Positions 24,860 through 33,703 of a DNA stretch of 64,000 nt are shown piece after piece. The translations under genes were made by a program, and so were the position numbers. Position 1 is the stretch's first letter; each line of letters opens with the position of its first letter. Location: positions 372,001 through 436,000 of the forward strand of contig NZ_JBMPIT010000001.1 in assembly GCF_049341845.1 (NCBI RefSeq), given 5' to 3'. The notes under the pieces were generated by a model. The model saw only the letters and a program-made list of their open reading frames with translations, ran no database searches and had not been told where the DNA came from. The stretch comes from Curtobacterium guangdongense (GTDB lineage: Bacteria; Actinomycetota; Actinomycetes; Actinomycetales; Microbacteriaceae).

Positions 24860-26929
24860 ATGACCACCCACGCACCGGACGTCACCGCGCCGCACCCTCC
24901 GTCGACGAGGGCCGCAGCCAGCGCTGCCCGCCCCACGGTCAGCCATCGACTGCGACGGCTGGTCCGCGGCCGGGCTGATGCCGCCCGGTGGGAGCGTCCG
25001 GCGTTGCTCGGCCTGCTGCTGGCGACGGGTGTGCTCTACGTCGTGAACCTCGGCGTGAACGGCTGGGCGAACGCCTTCTACTCCGCGGCGGTGCAGGCCG
25101 GGAGCCAGAGCTGGGAGGCGTTCTTCTACGGATCGTCCGACGCCGCGAACGCCATCACCGTGGACAAGCCGCCCGCCTTCCTCTGGGTGATCGGGATCTC
25201 GGTCCGGCTCTTCGGGCTGAACTCGTGGGCGATCCTGCTGCCCCAGGCGCTGATGGGGGTCGCGTCGGTGGCCATCCTGTACCGGATCGTGCGTCGCCGG
25301 TTCTCAGCCGGTGCGGCACTCGTCGCCGGCGCGGTGCTCGCCACCACCCCGGTGGCGACACTGATGTTCCGCTACGACAACCCGGACGCGCTGCTCGTCC
25401 TGCTCACGGTCGGAGCGATCGCCCTGACCCTGCGCGGCATCGAGTCCGGGCGGATGCGCTGGGTCGTGTGGGCCGGCGTTCTGGTCGGACTCGGCTTCCT
25501 GACGAAGCAGCTGCAGGCGCTCCTCGTGCTGCCACCCCTGGTCGGCGTGTACCTCGTCGCGTCGCCCCGTCCGGTGCTCCGCCGGGTCGGCCACCTGGCG
25601 GCCGCTGCCGCCGCGCTCCTCGTGTCCGCCGGATGGTGGGTCGCGATCGTCGAGCTCGTCCCGGCGTCGGCCCGGCCGTACATCGGCGGGTCACAGACGA
25701 ACAGCTTCCTGGAGCTCACCTTCGGCTACAACGGTCTCGGCCGGGTCACCGGCGACGAGACCGGCAGCGTCGTTCCCGGCGGGACCACCGGCGCGGGCTC
25801 CTGGGGCTCGACCGGCCTGACGCGGCTGTTCGGCTCGGAGTTCGGCACCCAGGTCACGTGGCTGCTGCCGACCGCGCTGCTGTTGCTCGTCGTGTCGCTC
25901 GTCGCCGTCGGTGTCCGGCGCCGCAGCGACCCACGGCAGGCGACCGTGCTGGTGCTCGGTGGTTCGCTGCTCGTCACCGGAGCGGTCTTCAGCTTCATGG
26001 GCGGGATCTTCCACCCGTACTACACCGTCGCGCTCGCCCCCTACATCGCCGGCCTGGTGGGCATCGGCGCAGGACTCGTGTGGCAGCGCCGCGCGGTGCT
26101 CGCCTGGCGGATCGCGACGTCCGTGATCGTTGCCGTCTCCGGAGCCTGGTCCTTCGCGCTGCTGACCCAGGCGTCGTCGTGGCAGCCGTGGATCCGCTGG
26201 GTGGTGTTGGCCGCGACGGTGGTCGGGGCCGTGCTGGTCCTGGTGCCGCCGCGAGGCCGGGGTGTGGCGTCGGCCACGATCGCGGTGGTGCTCGTCGCGG
26301 CACTGCTCGGGCCGACGGCGTTCTCGGTACAGACCACCACGGTGGGGCACACCGGCGCACTCCCCTCCGCCGGCCCGAGCGTGACGTCGGCGGGCCCAGG
26401 GGGCGGCATGGGTGGGCCCGGTGGTGCCGGCGGCGGGCAGGGTGGCGTCGGCGGCGGGCAGCCCGGGCAGCAGCAAGCACCCGGCGGGCAGGCACCGGGT
26501 GGTCAGGCTCCGGGTGGTCAGGCTCCCAGCCAGTTCCAGGGCGACGGCGCCGCTGGTGGCACGAACCTGCTCGGTGGTTCGACGGAGGTGTCGGAGAAGG
26601 TCGTGGCGGCGCTGTCCGCCGACGCCGACGACTACACCTGGGCGGCCGCGACCGTCGGCTCGAACAGCGCCGCCACCTACCAGCTCGCGACGGGCGACCC
26701 GGTGATGGCGATCGGCGGGTACAACGGCACCGATCCGTCGCCGACGCTGGCGGAGTTCACGACCTTGGTCGCCGAAGGGCGAGTGCACTGGTTCATCGGC
26801 AGCTCCACGAACACCAGCGGCAGCAGCGGGAGCGATGCCGCCACGAAGATCGCGGCGTGGGTCGCCGCGAACTTCGACGCGCAGACCGTCGGTGGCGTCA
26901 CGATGTACGACCTGACCAGCGGTGCTTGA
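24860..26929 (+). CDS. GT39-family membrane glycosyltransferase
   Basis: A 689-residue enzyme of the actinobacterial GT39 type, with about twelve membrane segments. It has the loop NGWANAFYSAAVQAGSQSW, the ITVDKPP motif, RYDNPDALL and PYIGGS, then a low-complexity Gly/Pro/Gln extracytoplasmic region (about residues 510-560, GGQAP repeats) and a C-terminal globular domain. Such proteins transfer sugars from polyprenyl phosphate to wall glycans or proteins outside the membrane. ATG 24860 gives a 50-residue cytoplasmic leader. A hairpin terminator follows. It is a paralogue of the gene at 7932. Confidence 0.85.
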   Translation: MTTHAPDVTAPHPPSTRAAASAARPTVSHRLRRLVRGRADAARWERPALLGLLLATGVLYVVNLGVNGWANAFYSAAVQAGSQSWEAFFYGSSDAANAITVDKPPAFLWVIGISVRLFGLNSWAILLPQALMGVASVAILYRIVRRRFSAGAALVAGAVLATTPVATLMFRYDNPDALLVLLTVGAIALTLRGIESGRMRWVVWAGVLVGLGFLTKQLQALLVLPPLVGVYLVASPRPVLRRVGHLAAAAAALLVSAGWWVAIVELVPASARPYIGGSQTNSFLELTFGYNGLGRVTGDETGSVVPGGTTGAGSWGSTGLTRLFGSEFGTQVTWLLPTALLLLVVSLVAVGVRRRSDPRQATVLVLGGSLLVTGAVFSFMGGIFHPYYTVALAPYIAGLVGIGAGLVWQRRAVLAWRIATSVIVAVSGAWSFALLTQASSWQPWIRWVVLAATVVGAVLVLVPPRGRGVASATIAVVLVAALLGPTAFSVQTTTVGHTGALPSAGPSVTSAGPGGGMGGPGGAGGGQGGVGGGQPGQQQAPGGQAPGGQAPGGQAPSQFQGDGAAGGTNLLGGSTEVSEKVVAALSADADDYTWAAATVGSNSAATYQLATGDPVMAIGGYNGTDPSPTLAEFTTLVAEGRVHWFIGSSTNTSGSSGSDAATKIAAWVAANFDAQTVGGVTMYDLTSGA

Positions 26930-26941
26930 CCGGGCAACGGC

Positions 26942-26985
26942 CGGACAGGAGGCACGGTGTCAGCCCGCACCGCGCCTCCTGTCCG
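26942..26985. terminator. Bidirectional hairpin terminator between converging genes
   Basis: Arms 26942-26953 and 26974-26985 form a 12-bp perfect outer stem, with further inner pairing (CGGTG with CACCG). It sits between the GT39 stop (26929) and the ABC transporter stop (26990). The arm contains GGAGGCACGGTG, close to the arm of the 1491-1530 hairpin. Confidence 0.8.
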
Positions 26986-26989
26986 CTCG

Positions 26990-28882
26990 TCAGCGCAGGT
27001 TCTCCTCGACAGCCAGGTCCTTCTGCACCGCGAACTGCGTACGGTGCAGTTCCTCGTACCGGCCGCCGGCCGCCAGCAGTTGCTCGTGCGTGCCGCGCTC
27101 CACGATCGACCCGTCCTCGACCACGAGGATCATGTCCGCGCTGCGGATGGTCGACAGGCGGTGTGCGATCACCATCGCGGTCCGTCCCTCCAGCGCCTCG
27201 CTCAGTGCTGCCTGCACGGCGGCCTCGGACGTCGAGTCGAGCGCTGCCGTCGCCTCGTCGAGGATGACGACACGCGGCTGCGCGAGCAGCAGTCTCGCGA
27301 TGGTCATCCGCTGACGCTCACCACCGGACAGTCGGTAGCCGCGCTCCCCCACCATGGTGTCGAGCTGATCGGGCAGGGACCGGATGAGCGGCTCGAGCCG
27401 GGCACGGCGGACGGCGTCCCAGACCTCGTCGTCGGACGCCCCTGGCCGGGCGAGGCGCAGGTTGGAGCGGATGGTCTCGTGGAACAGGTGACCGTCCTGC
27501 GTCACCATGCCGAGCGAGTGCCGCATCGACGCGAAGGTGACGTCGCGGACGTCCTTCCCGGCCAGCCGCACCGCCCCGCTGTCGACGTCGTACAGCCGCG
27601 ACAGGAGCTGCGCGATCGTGGACTTGCCGGCGCCGGAGGTCCCGACGAGCGCGACGGTCTGCCCCGGCTCGATCCGGAAGGACACACCGTGCAGGACCTC
27701 TTCGCCACCGCGGGCGTCCAGCGTGGAGACCTCTTCGAGCGAGGCGAGCGACACCTTGTCCGCCGACGGGTACGCGAAGCGGACGTCGTCGAACTCGACC
27801 GACACCGGGCCGTCGGGGACGGTGCCCGCGTCGGGCTTCTCCTGGATGAGCGGTTCGAGGTCCAGCACCTCGAAGACCCGCTCGAAGCTGACCACCGCGC
27901 TCATGATCTCCACCCGCGCGTTCGCCAGGCTGGTCAGCGGGGCGTACAGGCGGGTGAGGAGCAGGGCGAGCGTCACCACGTCGCCGGTGTTCAGCTGCCC
28001 ACCGAGTGCGAGGGCGCCGCCGACCCCGTAGACGAGCGCGAGCGCGAGCGCGGAGACGAGCGTGAGCGCGGTGACGAAGACGAACTGCAGCAGGGCGCTC
28101 CGGACGCCGATGTCGCGGACGCGCGCCGCGCGCACGCGGAACTCCTCGGCCTCTTCGTCGGGACGACCGAAGAGCTTGACGAGGGTGGCGCCTGGCGCCG
28201 AGAACCGCTCGGTCATCTGCGTGCTCATCGCTGCGTTGTGATCAGCGGCCTCGCGGCGGAGCGCAGCGAGCCGGCTGCCCATCCGGCGTGCTGGGATGAG
28301 GAAGATCGGGAGCATGACCACCGCGAGCACGGTCACGAGCCACGACGTGCTGAGCATGACGGCGAGGGTGAGGACCAGCGCCACGATGTTCGTGACCACG
28401 CCGGACAGCGTGCCGCTGAAGGCCTGCTGCGCGCCGATCACGTCGTTGTTGAGACGGCTGACGAGCGCGCCCGTCCGCGTCCGGGTGAAGAAGGCGATCG
28501 GCATCTTCTGCACGTGGTTGAAGACGGCGGTGCGGAGGTCGAGGATCACACCCTCGCCGATCCGTGCCGAGTACCAGCGGGTCAGGAGTGACGCGGCGGC
28601 GTCGGCGACGGCGACCAGGGCGATGACGACGGCGAGCCAGACGATCGTGCCGGCTGCCCCCTTGGCGGCGATGACGTCGACCACCTGGCCGGCGAGCACC
28701 GGCGTCGCGACCGCCAGGAAGGCCCCGACGACGGACAGCGCGATGAACACCACCAACTTCGCGCGGTACGGCACGGCGAACGTCATGATCCGCCGGACGG
28801 ACTCACGGGAGATGCCGTGCTTGCCGTCCCTCGCGGTGGAGATCTTGTACAGCGAGCTCCAGGCCGCGCCTTCCATGCTCAT
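26990..28882 (-). CDS. ABC transporter, fused permease and ATPase (multidrug/lipid exporter type)
   Basis: A 630-residue half-transporter. The membrane domain (about residues 35-330) has six helices and includes MPIAFFTRTRTGALVSRLNND. The nucleotide-binding domain has Walker A GTSGAGKST, signature LSGGERQRM, Walker B VVILDEAT and the H-loop AHRLSTIR. ATG 28882 has GGAAGGAA upstream; the longer open frame lacks this. It should work as a homodimer exporting a lipophilic compound. There is no partner half-transporter next to it. Confidence 0.9.
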   Translation of the reverse strand: MSMEGAAWSSLYKISTARDGKHGISRESVRRIMTFAVPYRAKLVVFIALSVVGAFLAVATPVLAGQVVDVIAAKGAAGTIVWLAVVIALVAVADAAASLLTRWYSARIGEGVILDLRTAVFNHVQKMPIAFFTRTRTGALVSRLNNDVIGAQQAFSGTLSGVVTNIVALVLTLAVMLSTSWLVTVLAVVMLPIFLIPARRMGSRLAALRREAADHNAAMSTQMTERFSAPGATLVKLFGRPDEEAEEFRVRAARVRDIGVRSALLQFVFVTALTLVSALALALVYGVGGALALGGQLNTGDVVTLALLLTRLYAPLTSLANARVEIMSAVVSFERVFEVLDLEPLIQEKPDAGTVPDGPVSVEFDDVRFAYPSADKVSLASLEEVSTLDARGGEEVLHGVSFRIEPGQTVALVGTSGAGKSTIAQLLSRLYDVDSGAVRLAGKDVRDVTFASMRHSLGMVTQDGHLFHETIRSNLRLARPGASDDEVWDAVRRARLEPLIRSLPDQLDTMVGERGYRLSGGERQRMTIARLLLAQPRVVILDEATAALDSTSEAAVQAALSEALEGRTAMVIAHRLSTIRSADMILVVEDGSIVERGTHEQLLAAGGRYEELHRTQFAVQKDLAVEENLR

Positions 28883-28961
28883 GGCTGTTCCTTCCGTGGG
28901 CGACGGTCCGATCGTGTCGGCGAGCTGGAGCAACGATACGGCGGACGACCGACGAAGGAGG

Positions 28962-29591
28962 TCACCCGCCCTGCGTCAGGCCGGTGATGAGGTTGATGGC
29001 GACCGCGACCACGAAGGTGCCGAAGAAGTACGACAACAGCGCGTGCCCCATGGCGATACGCCGCGACGGGGTGGACGACTGGGTGATGTTGCCCGCGTTG
29101 TAGGCCATCCCGATCGAGAACGCCGAGTAGGCGAAGTCGCTGTAGGACGGGTCCTCGTCCTGGTCGAAGTCGAAGCGGTGGCTGTCGTCGATGTAGTACA
29201 TCCGCGCGTACCGGAACGCGTAGACGGTGTTCATGACCGCCCACGCCGCGACGACGCCGACCACCGCGAGGATCGCCGCCGCGGAGCCGACCGGGTCGTG
29301 CCGCTGGCTGCGGACGAGCGCGAAGATCACCAGCACCAGGCTGAGGAGCGTGGCGATGATGACGACCGCATCGACCAGCTTCCGGGATCGATCCTCGTGA
29401 CGGGCGAGGTCCCTGGTCCGTTCGGGGTCTGCTGGCCAGGCTTCGGACCACGCGCACAGGAGGAAGACCCCTGCGGCGACCACCCAGCCGAGCAGCGCGG
29501 ACAGGTCGGGGACACCGAGGAGCGCGGCGACCACCGCGCTCGCGCCGCCGACGATCGCGGCGATCCCGGCTTTCACTGACAACTGCGACAT
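28962..29591 (-). CDS. DUF1345 membrane protein
   Basis: A 209-residue integral membrane protein with six predicted helices. The segment YRFARMYY-like (here FRYARMYYIDD), DPSYSDFAYSAFSIGMAYNAGNI and the C-terminal LLSYFFGTFVVAVAINLITGL are the conserved marks of DUF1345, a family of unknown function. ATG 29591 opens MSQLSVKAG. It lies between the ABC exporter and a LuxR-type regulator, all on the minus strand, and may share their transcript. Confidence 0.85.
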   Translation of the reverse strand: MSQLSVKAGIAAIVGGASAVVAALLGVPDLSALLGWVVAAGVFLLCAWSEAWPADPERTRDLARHEDRSRKLVDAVVIIATLLSLVLVIFALVRSQRHDPVGSAAAILAVVGVVAAWAVMNTVYAFRYARMYYIDDSHRFDFDQDEDPSYSDFAYSAFSIGMAYNAGNITQSSTPSRRIAMGHALLSYFFGTFVVAVAINLITGLTQGG

Positions 29592-29629
29592 GGCACTTCC
29601 CCTTCTCGCGGTGGAGCTCGGCTCGGCGC

Positions 29630-30598
29630 CTACACGGAACGGGCCGCCGAGAGTGGGACGTACAGCCCGGCGCGCTCGGCGCGCACGGCGGCGAGCGTCC
29701 GGGAGGTGGCGTCCAGTTTGAGCAGGATGTGTTCGATGTGCGCGGCGACGGTGCGCGGTGCGATCGCCAGCGCCCGGGCGATCTCGAGGTTGGAGCAGCC
29801 CTCGATGACGTGACCCAGCACCTCGAGCTCCCGCGGCGTCAGGCCGCGCAGGTCCGTGGCAGGTGCGAGTACCACGACGCCGCAGGCCACGGTGCTGAGG
29901 TCCGCCTCGCCCGCGAGGACCGTCACCCTCGCGTAGGCGTCCGGCGACTGTCGGCTCCCACGCGGCCAGAGGAACGAAGCGTGCTCCTGCCCCTCGCAGA
30001 TGGCGTCCCTGGCTGCGTCGACGAGGTCCGATCCGGTGGTGAGGAGCTCGTCGTCGGACAGGCCCGGGATGCGCACGATCCCGTGGCCGGCAAGGAGGAC
30101 CACGCCGGATTCGACGCCGCTGACCCAGGCGACCGTCGCGGCGAGCGACCTGACCGGGTCGATGCCCGATGCGAGCGCCGGTGCGAACCGAGCGAGTCGT
30201 CGCCGGGTCGTCTCGGACGGCGGGGTCGCGCTCCGGAAGAGCACCGTCACGAGGCCGACCGAGCGGTGCCCGTCCGCGCACAGCACCACGGAGAGCGCCT
30301 CCCGGAAGCCGGCAGCGGGTGGGCACGCTGTCGACGACGGGCCCGAGGGGGCATCGTGCGTGACCCGAGACCCGCGTAGGAAGCCGACACTCACATCGTC
30401 GAGACCGCTGCTCGCGACCGTGCTGTACCGAGCGCCGTCTCCATCGGCCAGCGCCATCCACGCGGCGTCGAACGGGATGTGGTGGTGCAGTCCTTCCAGC
30501 AGTGCTCGAGCCCGCTCCTCCACCGGTCCCGGACGGACCGCGGTCCGCTCGGACGACGCTGCAGTCCGTTCCACGGAACTCGCCCCCTTCCTGACCAT
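29630..30598 (-). CDS. LuxR-type HTH regulator with GAF-like sensor region
   Basis: A 322-residue protein. Residues about 25-160 resemble a GAF-type small-molecule domain. The C-terminal 65 residues form a LuxR/NarL helix-turn-helix (LTPRELEVLGHVIEGCSNLEIARALAIAPRTVAAHIEHIL). The family acts as solitary transcription factors. The divergent gene is a zinc alcohol dehydrogenase and the downstream gene a DUF1345 protein; either may be a target. No clear ribosome binding site precedes ATG 30598, so the start is less certain. Confidence 0.8.
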   Translation of the reverse strand: MVRKGASSVERTAASSERTAVRPGPVEERARALLEGLHHHIPFDAAWMALADGDGARYSTVASSGLDDVSVGFLRGSRVTHDAPSGPSSTACPPAAGFREALSVVLCADGHRSVGLVTVLFRSATPPSETTRRRLARFAPALASGIDPVRSLAATVAWVSGVESGVVLLAGHGIVRIPGLSDDELLTTGSDLVDAARDAICEGQEHASFLWPRGSRQSPDAYARVTVLAGEADLSTVACGVVVLAPATDLRGLTPRELEVLGHVIEGCSNLEIARALAIAPRTVAAHIEHILLKLDATSRTLAAVRAERAGLYVPLSAARSV

Positions 30599-30801
30599 CG
30601 TCTGCGGGAATCGGGGCGAGTGTCCGAAAACCGTTGATCACCGGTGTAGCGATCGCCGCCTGTCCCGACGCTCAGGTCGGCCGAGCGGATGGGCAGGTCT
30701 GCCGATGGTGCGACTGCGCTCGAGGGCGTGACATGGGCCCATCGCGTGGTCGACCGGCCCGCGGCTCGTTCAGGGCACGTCACCGACGTGAGGAGTCGAA
30801 C

Positions 30802-31953
30802 ATGAAAGCCGTTGTCTACCAGGGGCCACGCACGGTCTCGGTGCAGGACGTACCGGACGCGCGTATCGAGCGTCTCACCGACGTGCTGGTGCGCGTCACG
30901 ACGACCAACATCTGTGGGTCCGACCTGCACATGTACGAGGGCCGCACCAGCTTCGAGACCGGGCGCTGGTTCGGTCACGAGAACATGGGCGAGGTGATCG
31001 AGGTCGGTCACGGCGTCGACAAGGTCAAGGTGGGCGACGTCGTCGTCCTGCCGTTCAACGTCGCGTGCGGCCACTGCAAGAACTGTGAACGCGGACTGAC
31101 CAACTACTGCCTCACGGCGCAACCGGTCCCCGAGTGGGCAGGTGCGGCGTACGGCTTCGCGGACATGGGACCGTGGGCAGGCGGCCAGGCAGAACTGCTG
31201 CGCGTTCCGTGGGGCGACTTCAACTGTCTCCGACTCGGTGAGGACGCCGAGGAGCGGTCCGCCGACTACGTGATGCTCGCCGACATCTTCCCGACCGGCT
31301 ACCACGCCACCGAGATGGCCGGCGTGCAACCGGGCGACCAGACCGTCATCTACGGTGCAGGCCCGGTCGGACTGATGGCAGCGCTGTCGGCCGCGATCCG
31401 GGGTGCGAGCAAGGTGATGGTGGTGGACCGTCATCCCGATCGACTCCGGCTGGCGGAGTCGATCGGCGCGATCGCGATCGACGACTCGAAGGTCGATCCG
31501 GTGCAGGCCGTGCTCGAGCAGACGATGGGACTCGGCGCCGACAACGGCTGTGAGTGCGTCGGGTACCAGGCGCACGAGCCCTCCGGCGACGAGCAGACGA
31601 ACCTCACGCTCAACCGTCTGGTGCAGTCGGTCCGGTTCACCGGACGGATCGGGACGGTCGGGGTGTTCGTCCCACAGGACCCCGGCGGCCCGGACGAGCT
31701 GGCGAAGCAGGGGCAGGTCGCGTTCGACATGGGGCTGCACTGGTTCAAGGGCCAGACCATGGGGACGGGACAGGCTCCGGTCAAGAAGTACAACCGACGG
31801 CTCCGTGACCTGATCGCGGGGGGCAAGGCGACACCGTCGTTCATCGTGAGCCACGAGATCCCGCTGGACCAAGCGCCGGACGCCTACGAGCACTTCGACA
31901 ACCGGGACGACGGCTGGACCAAGGTCGTCCTCAAGCCGGGGAAGGTGGCCTGA
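30802..31953 (+). CDS. Zinc-dependent alcohol/formaldehyde dehydrogenase-like protein
   Basis: A 383-residue medium-chain dehydrogenase. Catalytic zinc ligands appear as Cys38 (NICGSD) and the GHE motif of FGHENMGEV near residue 60. Structural zinc Cys are in CGHCKNCERGLTNYC, and the NAD-binding motif is GAGPVGLMAA near residue 190. The insertion-rich form is like glutathione-independent formaldehyde dehydrogenases. GAGGAG precedes ATG 30802. It forms an operon with a small membrane protein (2 bp gap) and a second zinc dehydrogenase, suggesting related substrates. Confidence 0.87.
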   Translation: MKAVVYQGPRTVSVQDVPDARIERLTDVLVRVTTTNICGSDLHMYEGRTSFETGRWFGHENMGEVIEVGHGVDKVKVGDVVVLPFNVACGHCKNCERGLTNYCLTAQPVPEWAGAAYGFADMGPWAGGQAELLRVPWGDFNCLRLGEDAEERSADYVMLADIFPTGYHATEMAGVQPGDQTVIYGAGPVGLMAALSAAIRGASKVMVVDRHPDRLRLAESIGAIAIDDSKVDPVQAVLEQTMGLGADNGCECVGYQAHEPSGDEQTNLTLNRLVQSVRFTGRIGTVGVFVPQDPGGPDELAKQGQVAFDMGLHWFKGQTMGTGQAPVKKYNRRLRDLIAGGKATPSFIVSHEIPLDQAPDAYEHFDNRDDGWTKVVLKPGKVA

Positions 31954-31955
31954 CC

Positions 31956-32417
31956 ATGGTGGGCAGAGCTGCTGCCGCGGTCGGCGTCGCCGGGATCGCC
32001 GTCGGCCTGGTCGCCCGGTCTCTGGTGAAGCGACAGCGGGGATCGGACGGTGACGCGGCGCATCCGGAAGGCTGGAAGGCGGTCACCGTGCTGGGCGATG
32101 CAGATGTGTTCGAGCGCGACGGCTACCCCGAGCCGCTCGGACGCCTGGCTGCGGCGCTCGAGATCCGGATCGACCCCGCGCCAGGGGACAAGGGCTTCGA
32201 GGTGCATGCCCGGGTGCGGGACGGAGCCGATCTCGGCTTGGACGGCCATGATCCGAACAGGACCCTGCGGGAAGCGCTGCGCGACGCCAAACAGCTCTTC
32301 GAGACCGGCGAGGTCCTCCGTGCGACGCCTCGACCTCACGGAGAACGTCCGCGGACCCTGCTCGGGAGCGCGGTCGACGAAGCGGAGTCCGACGCAAAGG
32401 GCGGTGGTGTGCTGTGA
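31956..32417 (+). CDS. Small membrane-anchored protein, resembles the tail of SRPBCC cyclase/dehydrase proteins
   Basis: A 153-residue protein. An N-terminal hydrophobic segment (residues 4-23) is followed by a soluble part in which WKAVTV, PLGRLAAALEIRIDPAPGDKG and LREALRDAKQLFETGEVLR resemble the C-terminal region seen in actinobacterial SRPBCC/cyclase-dehydrase membrane proteins that are often encoded beside zinc dehydrogenases (recalled, not searched). The SRPBCC domain itself seems missing, so it may be a trimmed relative. It is sandwiched between two dehydrogenase genes with a 2-bp gap and a 4-bp overlap. Confidence 0.65.
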   Translation: MVGRAAAAVGVAGIAVGLVARSLVKRQRGSDGDAAHPEGWKAVTVLGDADVFERDGYPEPLGRLAAALEIRIDPAPGDKGFEVHARVRDGADLGLDGHDPNRTLREALRDAKQLFETGEVLRATPRPHGERPRTLLGSAVDEAESDAKGGGVL

Positions 32418-33583
32418 AGGCCCTCTGCTGGACCGGGGTGAACCGACTCGCCGTGGAGCGGGTCGACGACCCCGAGATCGTCAACGCCCACGACGCCATC
32501 GTCAAGGTGACGTTGAGCACGACCTGCGGATCGGACCTCCACCTCCTCGGTGGGTACGTCCCGACCATGCGCGCGGGCGATGTGCTCGGCCACGAGTTCG
32601 TCGGCGAGATCGTCGAGGTGGGATCCGCCGTCACGAAGCACGCCGTCGGCGACCGCGTCGTCGTCTGCTCGTTCATCAGCTGCGGGAAGTGCTGGTTCTG
32701 TCGCAACGACCTCACCTCGTTGTGCGACAACGGGAACCCGAACGCCGGCATCCCCGAGATACTCTGGGGCCAGGCGCCCGGCGGCTGCTACGGCTACTCA
32801 CACGCACTGGGCGGGTGGGCCGGCAGCCATGCCGAGTACATCCGTGTGCCGTATGCCGACCAGGACGCCTTCCCCGTCCCCGATGGCGTGAGCGACGAGC
32901 GGGCGCTCTTCGCCTCCGACGCCGCTCCGACCGGATGGATGGGAGCCGATCTCGGCGGCGTCGCCCCCGGGGACACCGTTGCGGTCTGGGGTGCAGGCGG
33001 CGTCGGCCAGATGGCCGCGCGCGCGTCACTCCTGCTCGGTGCCGAGCGGGTCATCGTCATCGACCGCTTCCAGGAGCGGCTGACGCAGGTGGAGCAGGTC
33101 ATCGGTGGGGAGACCATGAACTACGAGACCAGCGAGGTGACGGCCGAGCTCCGGGAACGCACGGGCGGTCGCGGCCCGGACGTCTGCATCGAGGCGGTCG
33201 GGATGGAAGCCCACCGCGACGGTCCGGACTTCGCGTACGACCAGCTGAAGCAGCAGCTGCGGCTGCAGACGGACCGGCCCACCGCCGTCCGGGAGGCCGT
33301 GTTCGCCGCACGCAAGGGCGGCAGCCTGTTCGTGCTGGGCGTCTTCGGCGGGTTCGTGGACAAGTTCCCGCTCGGGGCAGTGATGAACAAGGGCCTGACG
33401 CTCCGGTCCGCTCAGCAGCACGGGCACCGCTACATCCCGATGCTCCTCGAACGGATGGCACGCGACGAGCTCGTCACGGAGCACCTGGCGACACACGTCA
33501 TGCCGCTCGACGATGCTCCCGAGGGCTACGCCAAGTTCAAGGACAAGACCGACGGGTGCGTGCGTGCCGTCTTCCGTCCCTGA
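32414..33583 (+). CDS. Zinc-dependent alcohol dehydrogenase
   Basis: A 389-residue medium-chain dehydrogenase starting at GTG 32414, which overlaps the previous stop. Catalytic zinc ligands: Cys38 in TTCGSDLHL and the GHEFVGE His. Structural Cys lie in SCGKCWFCRNDLTSLC. The NAD-binding motif is GAGGVGQMAAR near residue 190. It is related to, but distinct from, the dehydrogenase two genes upstream (long FAYDQLKQQLRLQTDR insertion). Together they look like a detoxifying alcohol/aldehyde pair; the substrate is unknown. A perfect 18-bp hairpin follows. Confidence 0.88.
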   Translation: MKALCWTGVNRLAVERVDDPEIVNAHDAIVKVTLSTTCGSDLHLLGGYVPTMRAGDVLGHEFVGEIVEVGSAVTKHAVGDRVVVCSFISCGKCWFCRNDLTSLCDNGNPNAGIPEILWGQAPGGCYGYSHALGGWAGSHAEYIRVPYADQDAFPVPDGVSDERALFASDAAPTGWMGADLGGVAPGDTVAVWGAGGVGQMAARASLLLGAERVIVIDRFQERLTQVEQVIGGETMNYETSEVTAELRERTGGRGPDVCIEAVGMEAHRDGPDFAYDQLKQQLRLQTDRPTAVREAVFAARKGGSLFVLGVFGGFVDKFPLGAVMNKGLTLRSAQQHGHRYIPMLLERMARDELVTEHLATHVMPLDDAPEGYAKFKDKTDGCVRAVFRP

Positions 33584-33610
33584 ACGCCGCCACGGGGTTC
33601 GAGGCGACAG

Positions 33611-33655
33611 CCTGGAGGCGCGACCCGCCTGACCGACGCGGGTCGCGCCTCCAGG
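33611..33655. terminator. Perfect 18-bp stem hairpin terminator
   Basis: Arms 33611-33628 and 33638-33655 are fully complementary around a 9-nt loop. It lies between the converging dehydrogenase operon and the LysR gene. The arm begins CCTGGAGGCGCG, and the same 12-mer (as complement) recurs at 54818-54829. Confidence 0.85.
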
Positions 33656-33703
33656 CCGGTCACCGCGCACGCCGCCGGCGGCGGTCCGCAGACTGCCGCA
33701 CGG

